From: G963662265 sp963668545
GTDB taxonomy: Bacteria; Spirochaetota; Spirochaetia; CADAEX01
Direction of reading: 5' to 3'
DNA: 64,000 nucleotides
NCBI GenBank assembly: GCA_963668545.1
Contig: OY764868.1
Coordinates: 3,472,001 to 3,536,000, forward strand
Shown one piece after another: positions 52,143-61,441 of the stretch. Position 1 is the stretch's first letter. Every line of letters starts with the position of its first letter. The notes beneath the pieces are model-generated. The model ran no database searches, had not been told where the DNA came from, and saw only the letters and a program-made list of their open reading frames with translations. The position numbers and the translations under genes are program-made.

Positions 52143-53231
52143 ATGGGTAAAAAAGCAATAATAACAGGGATTACAGGGCAGGACGGGGCATATCTTGCTG
52201 AATTTCTTCTTGAAAAAGGATATGAAGTCCATGGGATAAAGAGGAGAAGTTCTCTTTTCAATACACACAGGATTGACCATCTTTACAAGGATCAGCATGA
52301 AAAAGGGGTAAACTTTTTTCTTCATTACGGAGACCTCACCGATTCGACAAACCTTATAAGGATTATCCAGGATGTTAGGCCGGATGAGATATATAACCTT
52401 GCTGCTATGTCGCATGTTAAAGTATCTTTCGATACTCCCGAGTATACAGCAAATGCTGACGGGATTGGAACACTCCGAATCCTTGAAGCAATAAGAATAC
52501 TGGGTCTTGAAAAAAAGACAAAATTCTACCAGGCTTCCACTTCCGAGCTTTACGGTCTTGTTCAGGAAACTCCCCAGAAAGAGACAACTCCTTTTTATCC
52601 GAGAAGTCCCTATGCTGTAGCAAAACTGTATGGATACTGGATTACTGTAAACTATAGAGAGGCATATGATATGTTTGCATGCAACGGTATTCTTTTTAAT
52701 CATGAATCGCCGTTAAGGGGAGAAACCTTTGTTACAAGAAAGATCACAAGGGCTGCTTCCCGAATATCTCTGGGTTTGCAGGAAAAACTTTATCTTGGAA
52801 ACCTTGATTCAAAAAGGGACTGGGGCCATGCAAAGGACTATGTCAAAGGGATGTGGTTGATCCTTCAGCAGGAAAAACCGGAAGATTATGTTCTTGCAAC
52901 AGGTGAGACTCATACTGTAAGGGAATTTGTAGAACTTTCATTCAGAGAGGCTGGAATAGAGCTTGAATGGAAAGGTTCCGGTGTTGATGAAAAAGGGATT
53001 GATATAAAAAAAGGAAAAACTCTTGTAGAAGTTGATCCAAGATATTTCAGGCCGACAGAGGTAGAGCTCCTTCTTGGAGATCCAACCAAAGCAAGAGAAA
53101 AACTTGGCTGGAAACATGAGCATAATCTACAGCAGCTTGTCAGTGATATGGTTAAAAATGATATTGAAGAAGCTAAACGGGATGCTTATTTAAAGAAAAA
53201 CGGATTCAGGAATTTTGAGTTTAATGAATAA
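52143..53231 (+). CDS. gmd: GDP-mannose 4,6-dehydratase
   Basis: 362 aa, very close to classic Gmd along the whole length. NAD(P) motif GITGQDGAYLAEFLLEKGYE, HGIKRRSSLFNTHRIDH, YNLAAMSHVKVSF, the active-site STSELYG with YPRSPYAVAKLYGYW (YxxxK), and RRGET-like LRGETFVTRKI plus RDWGHAKDYV. It converts GDP-mannose to GDP-4-keto-6-deoxymannose. In this locus that feeds the Fcl enzyme and perhaps the His-variant DegT protein. The nucleotidyltransferase gene begins at the base after its stop. Confidence 0.97.
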   Translation: MGKKAIITGITGQDGAYLAEFLLEKGYEVHGIKRRSSLFNTHRIDHLYKDQHEKGVNFFLHYGDLTDSTNLIRIIQDVRPDEIYNLAAMSHVKVSFDTPEYTANADGIGTLRILEAIRILGLEKKTKFYQASTSELYGLVQETPQKETTPFYPRSPYAVAKLYGYWITVNYREAYDMFACNGILFNHESPLRGETFVTRKITRAASRISLGLQEKLYLGNLDSKRDWGHAKDYVKGMWLILQQEKPEDYVLATGETHTVREFVELSFREAGIELEWKGSGVDEKGIDIKKGKTLVEVDPRYFRPTEVELLLGDPTKAREKLGWKHEHNLQQLVSDMVKNDIEEAKRDAYLKKNGFRNFEFNE

Positions 53232-53534
53232 ATGAGGTTATCAGAAAAACAGATCAAAATTATAAAAAACGCCCTTAAAAAGCAGTTCGGTTCAGAATAC
53301 AGTCTTTATTTATTCGGATCACGTGTGGATAATGATAAAAAAGGGGGAGACATTGACCTTCTGGTAGAGCTTAACCGTAATTTTTCTGATATGTATAATA
53401 AAAAAATAAAAGTGCTTACAGAAATTAAACTGAAAATCGGAGAGCAGAAAATTGACCTGATTGTTACAGATCAGGGAAAAAAGGATTCAAGGATCATTGT
53501 AAAAACAGCGTATAAAACAGGTATTTTGCTATGA
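53232..53534 (+). CDS. MNT-type minimal nucleotidyltransferase (probable antitoxin)
   Basis: 100 aa, a minimal nucleotidyltransferase domain. The catalytic motif is YLFGSRVDNDKKGGDIDLLVEL (GS plus DxD). A third acidic residue lies in KIDLIVTD. MNT proteins pair with HEPN partners as toxin-antitoxin modules in which the MNT can AMPylate the HEPN toxin. It starts one base after gmd stops and overlaps the HEPN-like gene by 4 nt, so it is translated within the fucose operon. Confidence 0.85.
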   Translation: MRLSEKQIKIIKNALKKQFGSEYSLYLFGSRVDNDKKGGDIDLLVELNRNFSDMYNKKIKVLTEIKLKIGEQKIDLIVTDQGKKDSRIIVKTAYKTGILL

Positions 53535-54070
53535 ATGACAATTTTAAAGAAAAAAAGCTTAAAAACAGCATAGATGAAGCTCTTATTCATCTCAAAAGAC
53601 TCTTTTTTGCTGAAGAAAAAATTAAAATATTTTTTCCCCTTACTGAAAATTTTGTCTCTGATATAAAAGATGAACAGGTTGAGCATATTGACCAGTTTAT
53701 TTATCGGTTTATGAAGCTCCAGGATTGTATCGGTCTGAGATTGTTTCCCTCCCTTCTTGAAAATTTACAGGAAGATTTTAAAAACAGGCCCTTTATAGAC
53801 CTTCTGAACAGGCTGGAGCAGCTTGAAATAATTGACAGCGTAAATTTATGGCAGGAGCTTAGGGAATTAAGAAATAATATTGCGCATGAATATCCTGACA
53901 ATACAGATGAGAATACTGCAGCATTGAATGAGTTATTCTGGAGAATACCGGAATTGTATGCTGTTTTTGAAAAAACAGTTTTATATATTCAAAAAAACAC
54001 AAAACTTGAAATTCATCCTCTACCGGAGTGGTTTAATAAAGGTATTAATGAATATGGAAAAAAGCAGTAA
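53531..54070 (+). CDS. HEPN-like protein (probable toxin partner of the MNT)
   Basis: 179 aa, all-helical. The HEPN RNase motif R-x4-H is RNNIAH (R114 to H119), in ELRNNIAHEYPDN. A long N-terminal helical portion with FIYRFMKLQDCIGLRLFP resembles HEPN-family partners. It is longer than the smallest HepT proteins. It overlaps the MNT start and, at its 3' end, the start of fcl. Toxin status is inferred from the motif and the pairing only. Confidence 0.75.
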   Translation: MNDNFKEKKLKNSIDEALIHLKRLFFAEEKIKIFFPLTENFVSDIKDEQVEHIDQFIYRFMKLQDCIGLRLFPSLLENLQEDFKNRPFIDLLNRLEQLEIIDSVNLWQELRELRNNIAHEYPDNTDENTAALNELFWRIPELYAVFEKTVLYIQKNTKLEIHPLPEWFNKGINEYGKKQ

Positions 54071-55103
54071 AATCTATGTAGCCGGACACAGGGGTCTTGT
54101 TGGATCTGCTCTGATAAGAAAGCTTGAAAAAGAAGGTTATACAAATATCCTTACAAGGACTCATTCTGAATTGGATTTGACAAGACAGAGTGATGTAGAA
54201 AAATTTTTTGAAACAGAAAAACCTGATTATGTATTTCTTGCTGCAGCTAAGGTCGGTGGGATACATGCTAACAATACATATAAAGCAGATTTTATTTATC
54301 AGAACATGATGATTGCTGCAAATGTTATACATGCTTCATATAAATTCGGTGTTAAAAAGCTTCTTAATCTCGGTTCATCATGTATTTATCCTAAGCATGC
54401 TCCCCAGCCGATGAAAGAGGAATATCTTTTAACAGGCGAACTTGAGCCGACTAATGAACCATATGCAGTTGCAAAGATAGCAGCAATAAAACTCTGCAGA
54501 TATTATAATGAACAATATGGAACAGATTTTATATCTGTTATGCCGACAAACCTTTATGGACCCAATGATAATTATGATTTTGAAAATTCTCATGTTCTTC
54601 CTGCTCTTTTAAGAAGAATTTATCTTGGTAAACTTCTTAAGGAAGGAGATTTTGACAGAATCAAAAAAGATCTTAATTATCATGAAAAAACAGAGGAATA
54701 TTCTAAATATACTGAAAAAGAAATAACTGAAAAACTTAAAAAATATCTTGTTTATAAAGATAAAGTCATTATCTGGGGTACAGGCCATCCTTATAGGGAG
54801 TTCCTGTATTCAGATGATCTTGCAGATGCATGCTTATTTTTAATGGAAAAATACTCTGCTAAAGAAATAGGTGAATTTGTAAATATTGGTACAGGAAAAG
54901 ATCAAACAATAAAAGAGCTTGCATATCTAATAAAAGATACAGTTTTCTATATTGGTAAATTGGAATTTGATTCATCAAAACCGGATGGAACACCTAAAAA
55001 ACTTCAGAATGTTGATAAATTACATTCACTAGGCTGGAAGGAAAATACTACTCTTAAAGTTGGTTTGCAGAAAGTTGTTAATGAATATATTAATAAAGGA
55101 TAA
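54054..55103 (+). CDS. fcl: GDP-L-fucose synthase
   Basis: 349 aa from ATG 54054 (ATG 54048 is equally possible). AAAGG lies upstream; the frame stays open further upstream but that part overlaps the HEPN gene. Motifs: KIYVAGHRGLVGSALIRKL, HANNTYKADFIYQN, LNLGSSCIYP, YAVAKIAAIKL (YxxxK), MPTNLYGPNDNYDF and FLYSDDLADA. A 45-residue insertion before WGTGHPYREFL is a variant also seen in other phyla. It makes GDP-L-fucose from the Gmd product by epimerisation and reduction. It ends 2 nt before the Wzm gene. Confidence 0.93.
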   Translation: MEKSSKIYVAGHRGLVGSALIRKLEKEGYTNILTRTHSELDLTRQSDVEKFFETEKPDYVFLAAAKVGGIHANNTYKADFIYQNMMIAANVIHASYKFGVKKLLNLGSSCIYPKHAPQPMKEEYLLTGELEPTNEPYAVAKIAAIKLCRYYNEQYGTDFISVMPTNLYGPNDNYDFENSHVLPALLRRIYLGKLLKEGDFDRIKKDLNYHEKTEEYSKYTEKEITEKLKKYLVYKDKVIIWGTGHPYREFLYSDDLADACLFLMEKYSAKEIGEFVNIGTGKDQTIKELAYLIKDTVFYIGKLEFDSSKPDGTPKKLQNVDKLHSLGWKENTTLKVGLQKVVNEYINKG

Positions 55104-55105
55104 AT

Positions 55106-55957
55106 ATGTTAGATGATAATGAAAAATGGACAACAACTATAGAATATAAGAGTAAGTTGTTTTCTTTAAATATAAAAGAAATTTGGGATTATAAAGATTT
55201 AATAGGTTTATTTATTCACAGAGATTTTGTTACTTTTTATAAGCAGACTATTCTTGGGCCTATTTGGTTTATAATTCAGCCATTATTTACTTCCGGAATG
55301 TTTACAATTATTTTTGGAAAATTGGCTAAAGTTTCAACAGATGAAATACCTTCATTATTGTTTTATATGTCAGGAGTAATTAATTGGAGTTTTTTTTCAG
55401 ATACTATATCAAAAACATCAGATACTTTTATAGCTAATGCCGGTATTTTTGGTAAAGTATATTTTCCCCGTTTAACAGTGCCAATTGCTTCTGCAATTAC
55501 TGGTTTAATTAAATATGCCATTCAATATTTAATATTTATTATTATATTATTATATTATATTTTTAATGACTCACCTATAAAACCTAATAATTTAATTTTT
55601 TTAACTCCGTTCTTGATTCTTCAAATATTATTATTAAGTTTAGGATTTGGTATCTGGATTTCAGCAGTTACAACAAAATATAGAGATTTGAAATTTGTTT
55701 TACCTTTTTTTATTCAATTATGGATGTATGCAACACCTGTAGTTTATCCTTTATCATTAGTTCCAGATAAATATAAAATATTAATTTCAATAAATCCTAT
55801 GGTTTCAATAATTGAATTATTTAAAAAAGGATATTTGGGAACTGGAACTGTTAATATTCAATATAATTTAATGGGAATATGCATAACATTTTTTATACTA
55901 ATATCAGGTATTATTATGTTTAATAGAATTGAAAAAACATTTATGGATACGGTTTAA
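55106..55957 (+). CDS. wzm: ABC-2 type polysaccharide export permease (Wzm)
   Basis: 283 aa with six membrane helices. N-terminal LIGLFIHRDFVTFYKQTILGPIWFIIQPLFTS is the ABC-2 hallmark at residues 30-60; later LSLGFGIWISAVTTKYRDLKFVLPF and LWMYATPVVYPLS are also typical. It forms the channel of an O-antigen/teichoic-acid ABC exporter with the Wzt ATPase at 57.3 kb. From here the DNA is notably more A/T rich and prefers TTA and ATA codons, unlike gmd and fcl. The stop and the next start share one base. Confidence 0.93.
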   Translation: MLDDNEKWTTTIEYKSKLFSLNIKEIWDYKDLIGLFIHRDFVTFYKQTILGPIWFIIQPLFTSGMFTIIFGKLAKVSTDEIPSLLFYMSGVINWSFFSDTISKTSDTFIANAGIFGKVYFPRLTVPIASAITGLIKYAIQYLIFIIILLYYIFNDSPIKPNNLIFLTPFLILQILLLSLGFGIWISAVTTKYRDLKFVLPFFIQLWMYATPVVYPLSLVPDKYKILISINPMVSIIELFKKGYLGTGTVNIQYNLMGICITFFILISGIIMFNRIEKTFMDTV

Positions 55958-57270
55958 TGATTGATGCTGTTATAATTGCTGGAGGAAAAGGAACCAGATT
56001 TAAATCTGTTGCTTCAGATATACCAAAACCGATGGTTTTATTTAATGAAAAACCATTATTAGAATATCAAATTAATCAATTAAAAAAATATGGAATAAAA
56101 AATATCTATTTTTTAACTGGTTATTTATCAGAAAAAATTGAAGAATATTTTTCTGATGGAAAATTGTTTGATGTAAATATTAAGTATTTTAAAGAAGACA
56201 AACCTTTGGGTACAGCCGGATGCTTAAAACAAATTGAAAAATATATATCAGATGATTTCTTAGTATTAAATGCTGATTTAATATTTGATATAGATATAAT
56301 GAAAATGATGAATTTTCATATAGAGAAAAAATCATTAGCAACTATTTTTGTTCATCCAAACGATCATCCTTTTGATAGTGATATTATTGATTTTGAAAAT
56401 GATAACAGAGTCAGTTTAATAAAATCAAAACCTCACACAACTGAAGATTATTATAGAAACAGTGTATGTGCAGGAATATACTTTTTAAATAAAAAGGTCT
56501 TATCGTTCTTAAATGGGGATGAAAAAAAAGATATGTGCAAAGATCTATTTAGTGATTTATTGAAAAGTAACAATAGAATTTTTGCATATAAAAGTCCTGA
56601 ATATGTTAAAGATATGGGAACACCGGATAGATTTGAAAAAGTTAAAAAAGATTTTAAATCAGGAAAAGTCACATCTTTGAATTTTAATATAAAGAGACCT
56701 GCTATTTTTATAGATAGAGATGGTGTTATAAATAAGGATTCTGGATTAATACATGAAATAAACAAATTTGAATTGTTACCAGGTGTTGAATCCGCAATTA
56801 AAAAAATAAACAACTCAAGATATTTAGCAATAATTATTACAAATCAATCTGTTATTGCCAGAAATCTAATTAGTTTTGAGGAGTTGGAAAATATCCATAA
56901 TAAACTTGAATGGATACTTGGTCAAAATAATTGTTTTATAGATGATATTTATTATTGTCCTCATCATCCAGATTCAGGTTATCCGGAAGAGATTAAAGAA
57001 TTAAAAATTCAATGTAATTGCCGTAAGCCGAATACAGGAATGATCGATAAAGCAAAGAATGAATATAATATTGATATTGAAAGGTCATTTGTTATAGGTG
57101 ATCAGAAATGTGATATTTTGCTTGCAAAAAATGCTGGTTTGAAAGCAATTTTGGTTAAAAGTAATGGTACAGAGTGGAAATATGAAAACCATGATATTAA
57201 ATACGAGAATCTTGAAGAAGCTGTTGATTATATTCTTAATCAAGAAGAAAATGGTGTAAACAATGTTTGA
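55957..57270 (+). CDS. Fused HddC-GmhB: heptose-1-P guanylyltransferase plus heptose bisphosphate phosphatase
   Basis: 437 aa, two enzymes in one chain. Residues 1-235 are a sugar nucleotidyltransferase (AVIIAGGKGTRFKSV, IPKPMVLFNEKPLLEYQI, DKPLGTAGCLKQI, NADLIFDID). Residues about 247-437 are a HAD phosphatase of the GmhB/HisB type: D253/D255 in FIDRDGVINKDSG, ITNQS, a zinc loop YYCPHHPDSGY plus CNCRKPNTGM, and VIGDQKCDILLAKNAG. These would be steps three and four of GDP-D-glycero-alpha-D-manno-heptose synthesis. GmhA and HddA are encoded downstream. Confidence 0.88.
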   Translation: MIDAVIIAGGKGTRFKSVASDIPKPMVLFNEKPLLEYQINQLKKYGIKNIYFLTGYLSEKIEEYFSDGKLFDVNIKYFKEDKPLGTAGCLKQIEKYISDDFLVLNADLIFDIDIMKMMNFHIEKKSLATIFVHPNDHPFDSDIIDFENDNRVSLIKSKPHTTEDYYRNSVCAGIYFLNKKVLSFLNGDEKKDMCKDLFSDLLKSNNRIFAYKSPEYVKDMGTPDRFEKVKKDFKSGKVTSLNFNIKRPAIFIDRDGVINKDSGLIHEINKFELLPGVESAIKKINNSRYLAIIITNQSVIARNLISFEELENIHNKLEWILGQNNCFIDDIYYCPHHPDSGYPEEIKELKIQCNCRKPNTGMIDKAKNEYNIDIERSFVIGDQKCDILLAKNAGLKAILVKSNGTEWKYENHDIKYENLEEAVDYILNQEENGVNNV

Positions 57271-58555
57271 CAATAATGAAAAAGTATTAATAATTGATAA
57301 ACTATTTAAGGAATATAAACTTGGAGTAATTTCACATGGTACATTGTATCGGGATTTACAAAGTTTATGGGCAAGAATATTAAGAAGAGATGATCCAAAC
57401 TCAATAATTAATGATTACCATAATTTGGAATCTGAGAAAACAAGTTTTTTAGCTTTAAAAAATATAAGTTTTGATGTGAATAGAGGAGAAATAATAGGGA
57501 TTATCGGAAAAAATGGTGCCGGTAAATCTACTATTCTAAAGATACTTTCCCGGATAACCTCACCTACAAAAGGTAAAATAAACATTAAGGGTAGAATTGG
57601 TTCTTTATTAGAGGTTGGTACGGGATTTCATCCAGAATTAACAGGACGTGAAAATATTTATTTAAATGGATCCATTCTGGGAATGACAAAAAAAGAAATT
57701 GCTGAAAAAATTGAACAAATTATAGAATTTGCCGGAATTGGAAGACATATAGATACACCAGTTAAAAGATATTCAAGTGGAATGAGTGTTCGATTAGCAT
57801 TTTCTGTTGCTGCACATCTTGATCCTGAAATTTTAATTGTTGATGAAGTTTTAGCTGTTGGTGATGTCGAATTTCAAAAAAAATGCTTAGGAAAGATGAA
57901 AGATATAAGTAAAGGACAGGGGAGAACAGTAATATTTGTAAGTCACAATATGGGTGCAATTAAAAATTTATGCACCAGAGTTATTGTATTAAAAAAGGGT
58001 CAAATTGTTTATAATGGAGAAACTGAAAAAGCAATAAGCTATTATTTAAATGAAAATCAAAATGAAAATGAATATGAAATTAATGTTGAAAAATCAGATA
58101 GAAGAAATTCAGAATATAACCCTTACATAAAGAATATTGGGCTTAAAAATAGATTAGATATTAAAACCAATGAATTTACTCAAGGTGAAGATGTAAAATT
58201 GCAAATAGAATATTCGGTTCCTGATAATATTAAAGTTGATACTGCAGGATTTTCAATATTAAGCGCTGAAGGAATTGTTATTGGTGGTGTAAATACATTT
58301 ATGACTTTGAAACCACCACACTCGCTTCCAAATAAGGCATCTATTGTATTTTTTATACCCAAAAAAACACTAATACCTGGAAAATATTATTTAAATGTTT
58401 CTATTGGAAATAAAGTTAAAATGCTTGATAAACTTGAAGAAGTCATAAGTTTTTTTGTCACTTCTGAAGATATATATAAAACGGGATACCTTCTGAGTAA
58501 GGATGATGGATTAATCAGCCTTAATAATGTGAAAACTGAAGTATATGAAAAATAA
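57263..58555 (+). CDS. wzt: Polysaccharide ABC exporter ATPase with Wzt-type sugar-binding C-domain
   Basis: 430 aa. Residues 1-260 are an ABC ATPase: Walker A GIIGKNGAGKSTILKIL, signature YSSGMSVRLAFSVA, Walker B ILIVDEVLAVGD and switch His in FVSHNMG. Residues about 300-430 are a beta-sandwich like Wzt_C (EFTQGEDVKLQIEYSV, GKYYLNVSIGNKV), which binds the polymer's terminal modification in E. coli O8/O9a. It works with the Wzm permease two genes upstream and overlaps the fused enzyme gene by 8 nt. Confidence 0.95.
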   Translation: MFDNNEKVLIIDKLFKEYKLGVISHGTLYRDLQSLWARILRRDDPNSIINDYHNLESEKTSFLALKNISFDVNRGEIIGIIGKNGAGKSTILKILSRITSPTKGKINIKGRIGSLLEVGTGFHPELTGRENIYLNGSILGMTKKEIAEKIEQIIEFAGIGRHIDTPVKRYSSGMSVRLAFSVAAHLDPEILIVDEVLAVGDVEFQKKCLGKMKDISKGQGRTVIFVSHNMGAIKNLCTRVIVLKKGQIVYNGETEKAISYYLNENQNENEYEINVEKSDRRNSEYNPYIKNIGLKNRLDIKTNEFTQGEDVKLQIEYSVPDNIKVDTAGFSILSAEGIVIGGVNTFMTLKPPHSLPNKASIVFFIPKKTLIPGKYYLNVSIGNKVKMLDKLEEVISFFVTSEDIYKTGYLLSKDDGLISLNNVKTEVYEK

Positions 58556-59768
58556 TAAAATATTATTATTAAAGCCTACAGATCAGAGATATCATAAATT
58601 AAATAAATATATTGATTTACATTGTAACTATGATTTTGATAATTGGGTAGAAGGATTTAAACAATTAGGAAAGGATTTAATTGTTTATGATTTTATGAGA
58701 GATTACGCAGAATATGGTACTCAATATGTGCAGGATCAGATAATTAAAATAGTTAAAGATGAAATTCCTGAATATACAATCTGGCCGTCAATGACTTATG
58801 AAATATTAGGATCAACTTTTGATAAAATCAGGAAGTTTGGAACTAAAATAATTGCATTCTTTTTTGATGATGAAATGAGGTTTAATAATTATTCAAAATA
58901 TTTTATTGGTAATGTTGATTATGTGATAACTTGTGATTCAAAAAAATCTGAACAACTATATAAAAATCTTGGTATAAATGCACAATTTGTAACAAATAAT
59001 CCATCATTTTCATTTTATGAAAATAAAAAAATACAAGAAAAAGTTTACGATGTATCATTTGTTGGTAATAAAATTGCTGATAGAGAGAAATATTTAAATA
59101 AAATATCAAATGCTAATATTGATGTAAATGTATTTGGGATGGGATGGAATTCTGGAATAATATCAACAAAAGATATGATAAACATCTTTAATGAAACTAA
59201 GATTAATTTAAGTTTCATGAAATCAGAAGATATGAAATCCTTTCAGTTAAAAGGTCGGATTTTTGAAATTTGTATGTGTGGCGGCTTTTTGTTATCTGAA
59301 TATGTACCTGGTATTGAAAATTTTTATGAAATAGGTAAAGAAATTGAATGTTTTTCTTCAGATAATGAGTTAATTAGTAAGATAGAGTTTTATTTAAATA
59401 ATGAAGAAAAAAGACAGCAAATAGCTGAAGCAAGTTACTTAAAAACAAAAAAAAATTACAGCTTTGAAAAAATTATGAGTGATTATTTTGATAAGTTAAA
59501 AGTCATAGAATCAAGTAATAATTCCATAGGTGAATCAAATAATGAATTAGTAAAAAACAGTTTAATTTCTTCTGCATTCTCCAGATTTAAAATTGGAAGA
59601 ATTGATCAATTTTTAGATGAATTAAAATGTGCCGGTGAAATCGACGGTAATGATAAAAATATATTGAGATTGCAAAATGAAATGATTAGTTGTATGAATA
59701 AAATTGAAAAAACAATGACAAACAGAAGTCTTTTTCATAGAATCAAATACAGATTATTTAGAAACTAG
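58545..59768 (+). CDS. CgeB-like glycosyltransferase
   Basis: 407 aa. A GT-B type enzyme of the CgeB family is suggested by the middle part VDYVITCDSKKSEQLYKN, VYDVSFVGNKIADREKYLNKI, VFGMGWNSGI and the C-terminal donor-binding LKGRIFEICMCGGFLLSEYVPGIENF (residues about 229-254). The last 90 residues form a helical tail with no recognised family. Which sugar it transfers cannot be told; given the neighbours, heptose or its derivative is plausible. It overlaps the Wzt gene by 11 nt. Confidence 0.78.
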   Translation: MKNNKILLLKPTDQRYHKLNKYIDLHCNYDFDNWVEGFKQLGKDLIVYDFMRDYAEYGTQYVQDQIIKIVKDEIPEYTIWPSMTYEILGSTFDKIRKFGTKIIAFFFDDEMRFNNYSKYFIGNVDYVITCDSKKSEQLYKNLGINAQFVTNNPSFSFYENKKIQEKVYDVSFVGNKIADREKYLNKISNANIDVNVFGMGWNSGIISTKDMINIFNETKINLSFMKSEDMKSFQLKGRIFEICMCGGFLLSEYVPGIENFYEIGKEIECFSSDNELISKIEFYLNNEEKRQQIAEASYLKTKKNYSFEKIMSDYFDKLKVIESSNNSIGESNNELVKNSLISSAFSRFKIGRIDQFLDELKCAGEIDGNDKNILRLQNEMISCMNKIEKTMTNRSLFHRIKYRLFRN

Positions 59769-59772
59769 AATT

Positions 59773-60402
59773 ATGTTTATTAGCAAACTTTTGTTAAAGT
59801 ATCCAGAATTAAATATTTGTAAAACAGATATTATAAAATCAATAAACCTTTTGTATGAATCTGTAATTACCAATAACAGGTTATATTTTTGTGGTAATGG
59901 CGGAAGTTCAGCAGATGCAGATCATATTGTTGGAGAGTTATTAAAAGGATTTCTTTTAAATAGAGATTTAGCAAAGAATAAAATTGATAAAATCCTGGAA
60001 CATTATCCTGAAGATTCTGAAGAAATTATAAGAAATATTCAGGAAGGTGTTCCAGCAATATCTTTATCTTCCCAAACAGCGTTTTTAACTGCATATGCAA
60101 ATGATAAAGATATTAATTATGCATATGCTCAACAGGTATATGTTTTTGGAAACAGAAATGATGTCTTATTTGCTATTTCAACTTCTGGAAATTCTAAAAA
60201 TATTATAAATGCATGTAAAATTGCAAAAATCAAAAAATTAAAAATAATTGGATTAACCGGTAAAACTGGTGGAGAACTTGCAGATTACTGTAATGTTTGC
60301 ATTAGAGTTCCATCAGATTATACTCCTGAAATACAGGAATATCACTTACCAGTTTATCATGCTATTTGTGCAGAGTTGGAAAACAAACTTTATAGCAAAT
60401 AA
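59773..60402 (+). CDS. gmhA: Sedoheptulose-7-phosphate isomerase (GmhA)
   Basis: 209 aa, a SIS-domain protein. RLYFCGNGGSSADADHIVGELLKGFLL is the GmhA substrate loop (about residues 38-64); FAISTSGNSKNIINACK is the phosphate-binding SIS motif, and EIQEYHLPVYHAICAELE closes the active site. It is the first step from sedoheptulose-7-P to D-glycero-D-manno-heptose 7-P. It lies 4 nt after the CgeB-like gene and is followed by the HddA kinase. Confidence 0.94.
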   Translation: MFISKLLLKYPELNICKTDIIKSINLLYESVITNNRLYFCGNGGSSADADHIVGELLKGFLLNRDLAKNKIDKILEHYPEDSEEIIRNIQEGVPAISLSSQTAFLTAYANDKDINYAYAQQVYVFGNRNDVLFAISTSGNSKNIINACKIAKIKKLKIIGLTGKTGGELADYCNVCIRVPSDYTPEIQEYHLPVYHAICAELENKLYSK

Positions 60403-60439
60403 TAAACATTTTAAGTAAGAAATTTTAAGAAGGTAATAA

Positions 60440-61429
60440 ATGATTATATCAAGAACACCTCATAGAATATCTTTTTTCGGGGGTGGAACTGATTATCCTA
60501 ATTATTATATGAAATATGGCGGTAAAGTATTAGGTTCAACTATTGATAAATACTGTTATCTAAATGTTCGTAAACTCCCCCCTTTTTTTGATCATAAACA
60601 TAGAATTGTTTATTCATCTCAGGAAAATGTAAACAATATAGAAGATATTAAGCATCCTTCGGTTCGTGAAACTTTAAAATACCTAAATATAAATTATGGT
60701 ATATCGATACATCATGATGGAGATATTCCTGCTCGAAGCGGCATGGGATCAAGCTCAGCTTTTACAACCGGTTTGCTTTTAAGTCTTTTAGCGTTAGAAG
60801 GCCGATCAATATCTAAAGAAGACTTGATGATAAAAACTATAGATATTGAACAGAATAAAATAAAGGAAAATGTCGGGTCTCAGGATCAGGCATTTGCATC
60901 TTTTGGCGGTTTGAATGTAATTGAGTTTAGTAAGAGCGGTAATATAAATGTTAAACCAATTATTATTTCTAAAAAAAGAAAACTTGAATTTGAATCATCA
61001 GTATTATTGTTTTATACAGGAATCAGCAGAATAGCTTCTAATATTGCAAAAGATCAGATAAAGAACACAGATAAAAATATAGATCAGCTGCATATAATGA
61101 ATGAACTTGTTGATAAAGCCTATAACATACTAATTGATGAAAATATTGATTTAAATAATTTTGGAAGTTTATTAAATGATACATGGAAACTTAAGAAAAG
61201 TTTATCAAAGCAAATATCAAATGATTTTATAGATAATCTCTATAAAAGAGCAATGAGCGCTGGTGCTGTCGGAGGTAAGATTCTAGGTGCAGGCGGTGGC
61301 GGATTTATAATGTTTTATGTTGAACCAGATAAGCAAAAACAAGTAATTTCTGAATTGAGCGACTTGTTACATGTTCCTTTTAAATTTGAATATGAAGGTT
61401 CAAAGATTATATTATATCAAAATACTTAA
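60440..61429 (+). CDS. hddA: D-glycero-alpha-D-manno-heptose-7-phosphate kinase (HddA)
   Basis: 329 aa, a GHMP kinase. RTPHRISFFGGGTDYPNYY at the N-terminus, the ATP loop DIPARSGMGSSSAFTTGLLLSLL, and the C-terminal GAVGGKILGAGGGGFIMFYV are all as in HddA. It makes the 1,7-bisphosphate used by the GmhB domain of the fused protein. Together with GmhA and the HddC-GmhB fusion it completes the alpha-heptose route to the GDP form. AAGGTAATAA is upstream of ATG 60440. Confidence 0.93.
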   Translation: MIISRTPHRISFFGGGTDYPNYYMKYGGKVLGSTIDKYCYLNVRKLPPFFDHKHRIVYSSQENVNNIEDIKHPSVRETLKYLNINYGISIHHDGDIPARSGMGSSSAFTTGLLLSLLALEGRSISKEDLMIKTIDIEQNKIKENVGSQDQAFASFGGLNVIEFSKSGNINVKPIIISKKRKLEFESSVLLFYTGISRIASNIAKDQIKNTDKNIDQLHIMNELVDKAYNILIDENIDLNNFGSLLNDTWKLKKSLSKQISNDFIDNLYKRAMSAGAVGGKILGAGGGGFIMFYVEPDKQKQVISELSDLLHVPFKFEYEGSKIILYQNT

Positions 61430-61441
61430 AAAGAGGAAAAT

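Noticed and set aside
53928..54047. 40-residue N-terminal extension of fcl
   Set aside because: It overlaps the HEPN-like gene in another frame; the Rossmann motif starts right after ATG 54054 as in other Fcl proteins.
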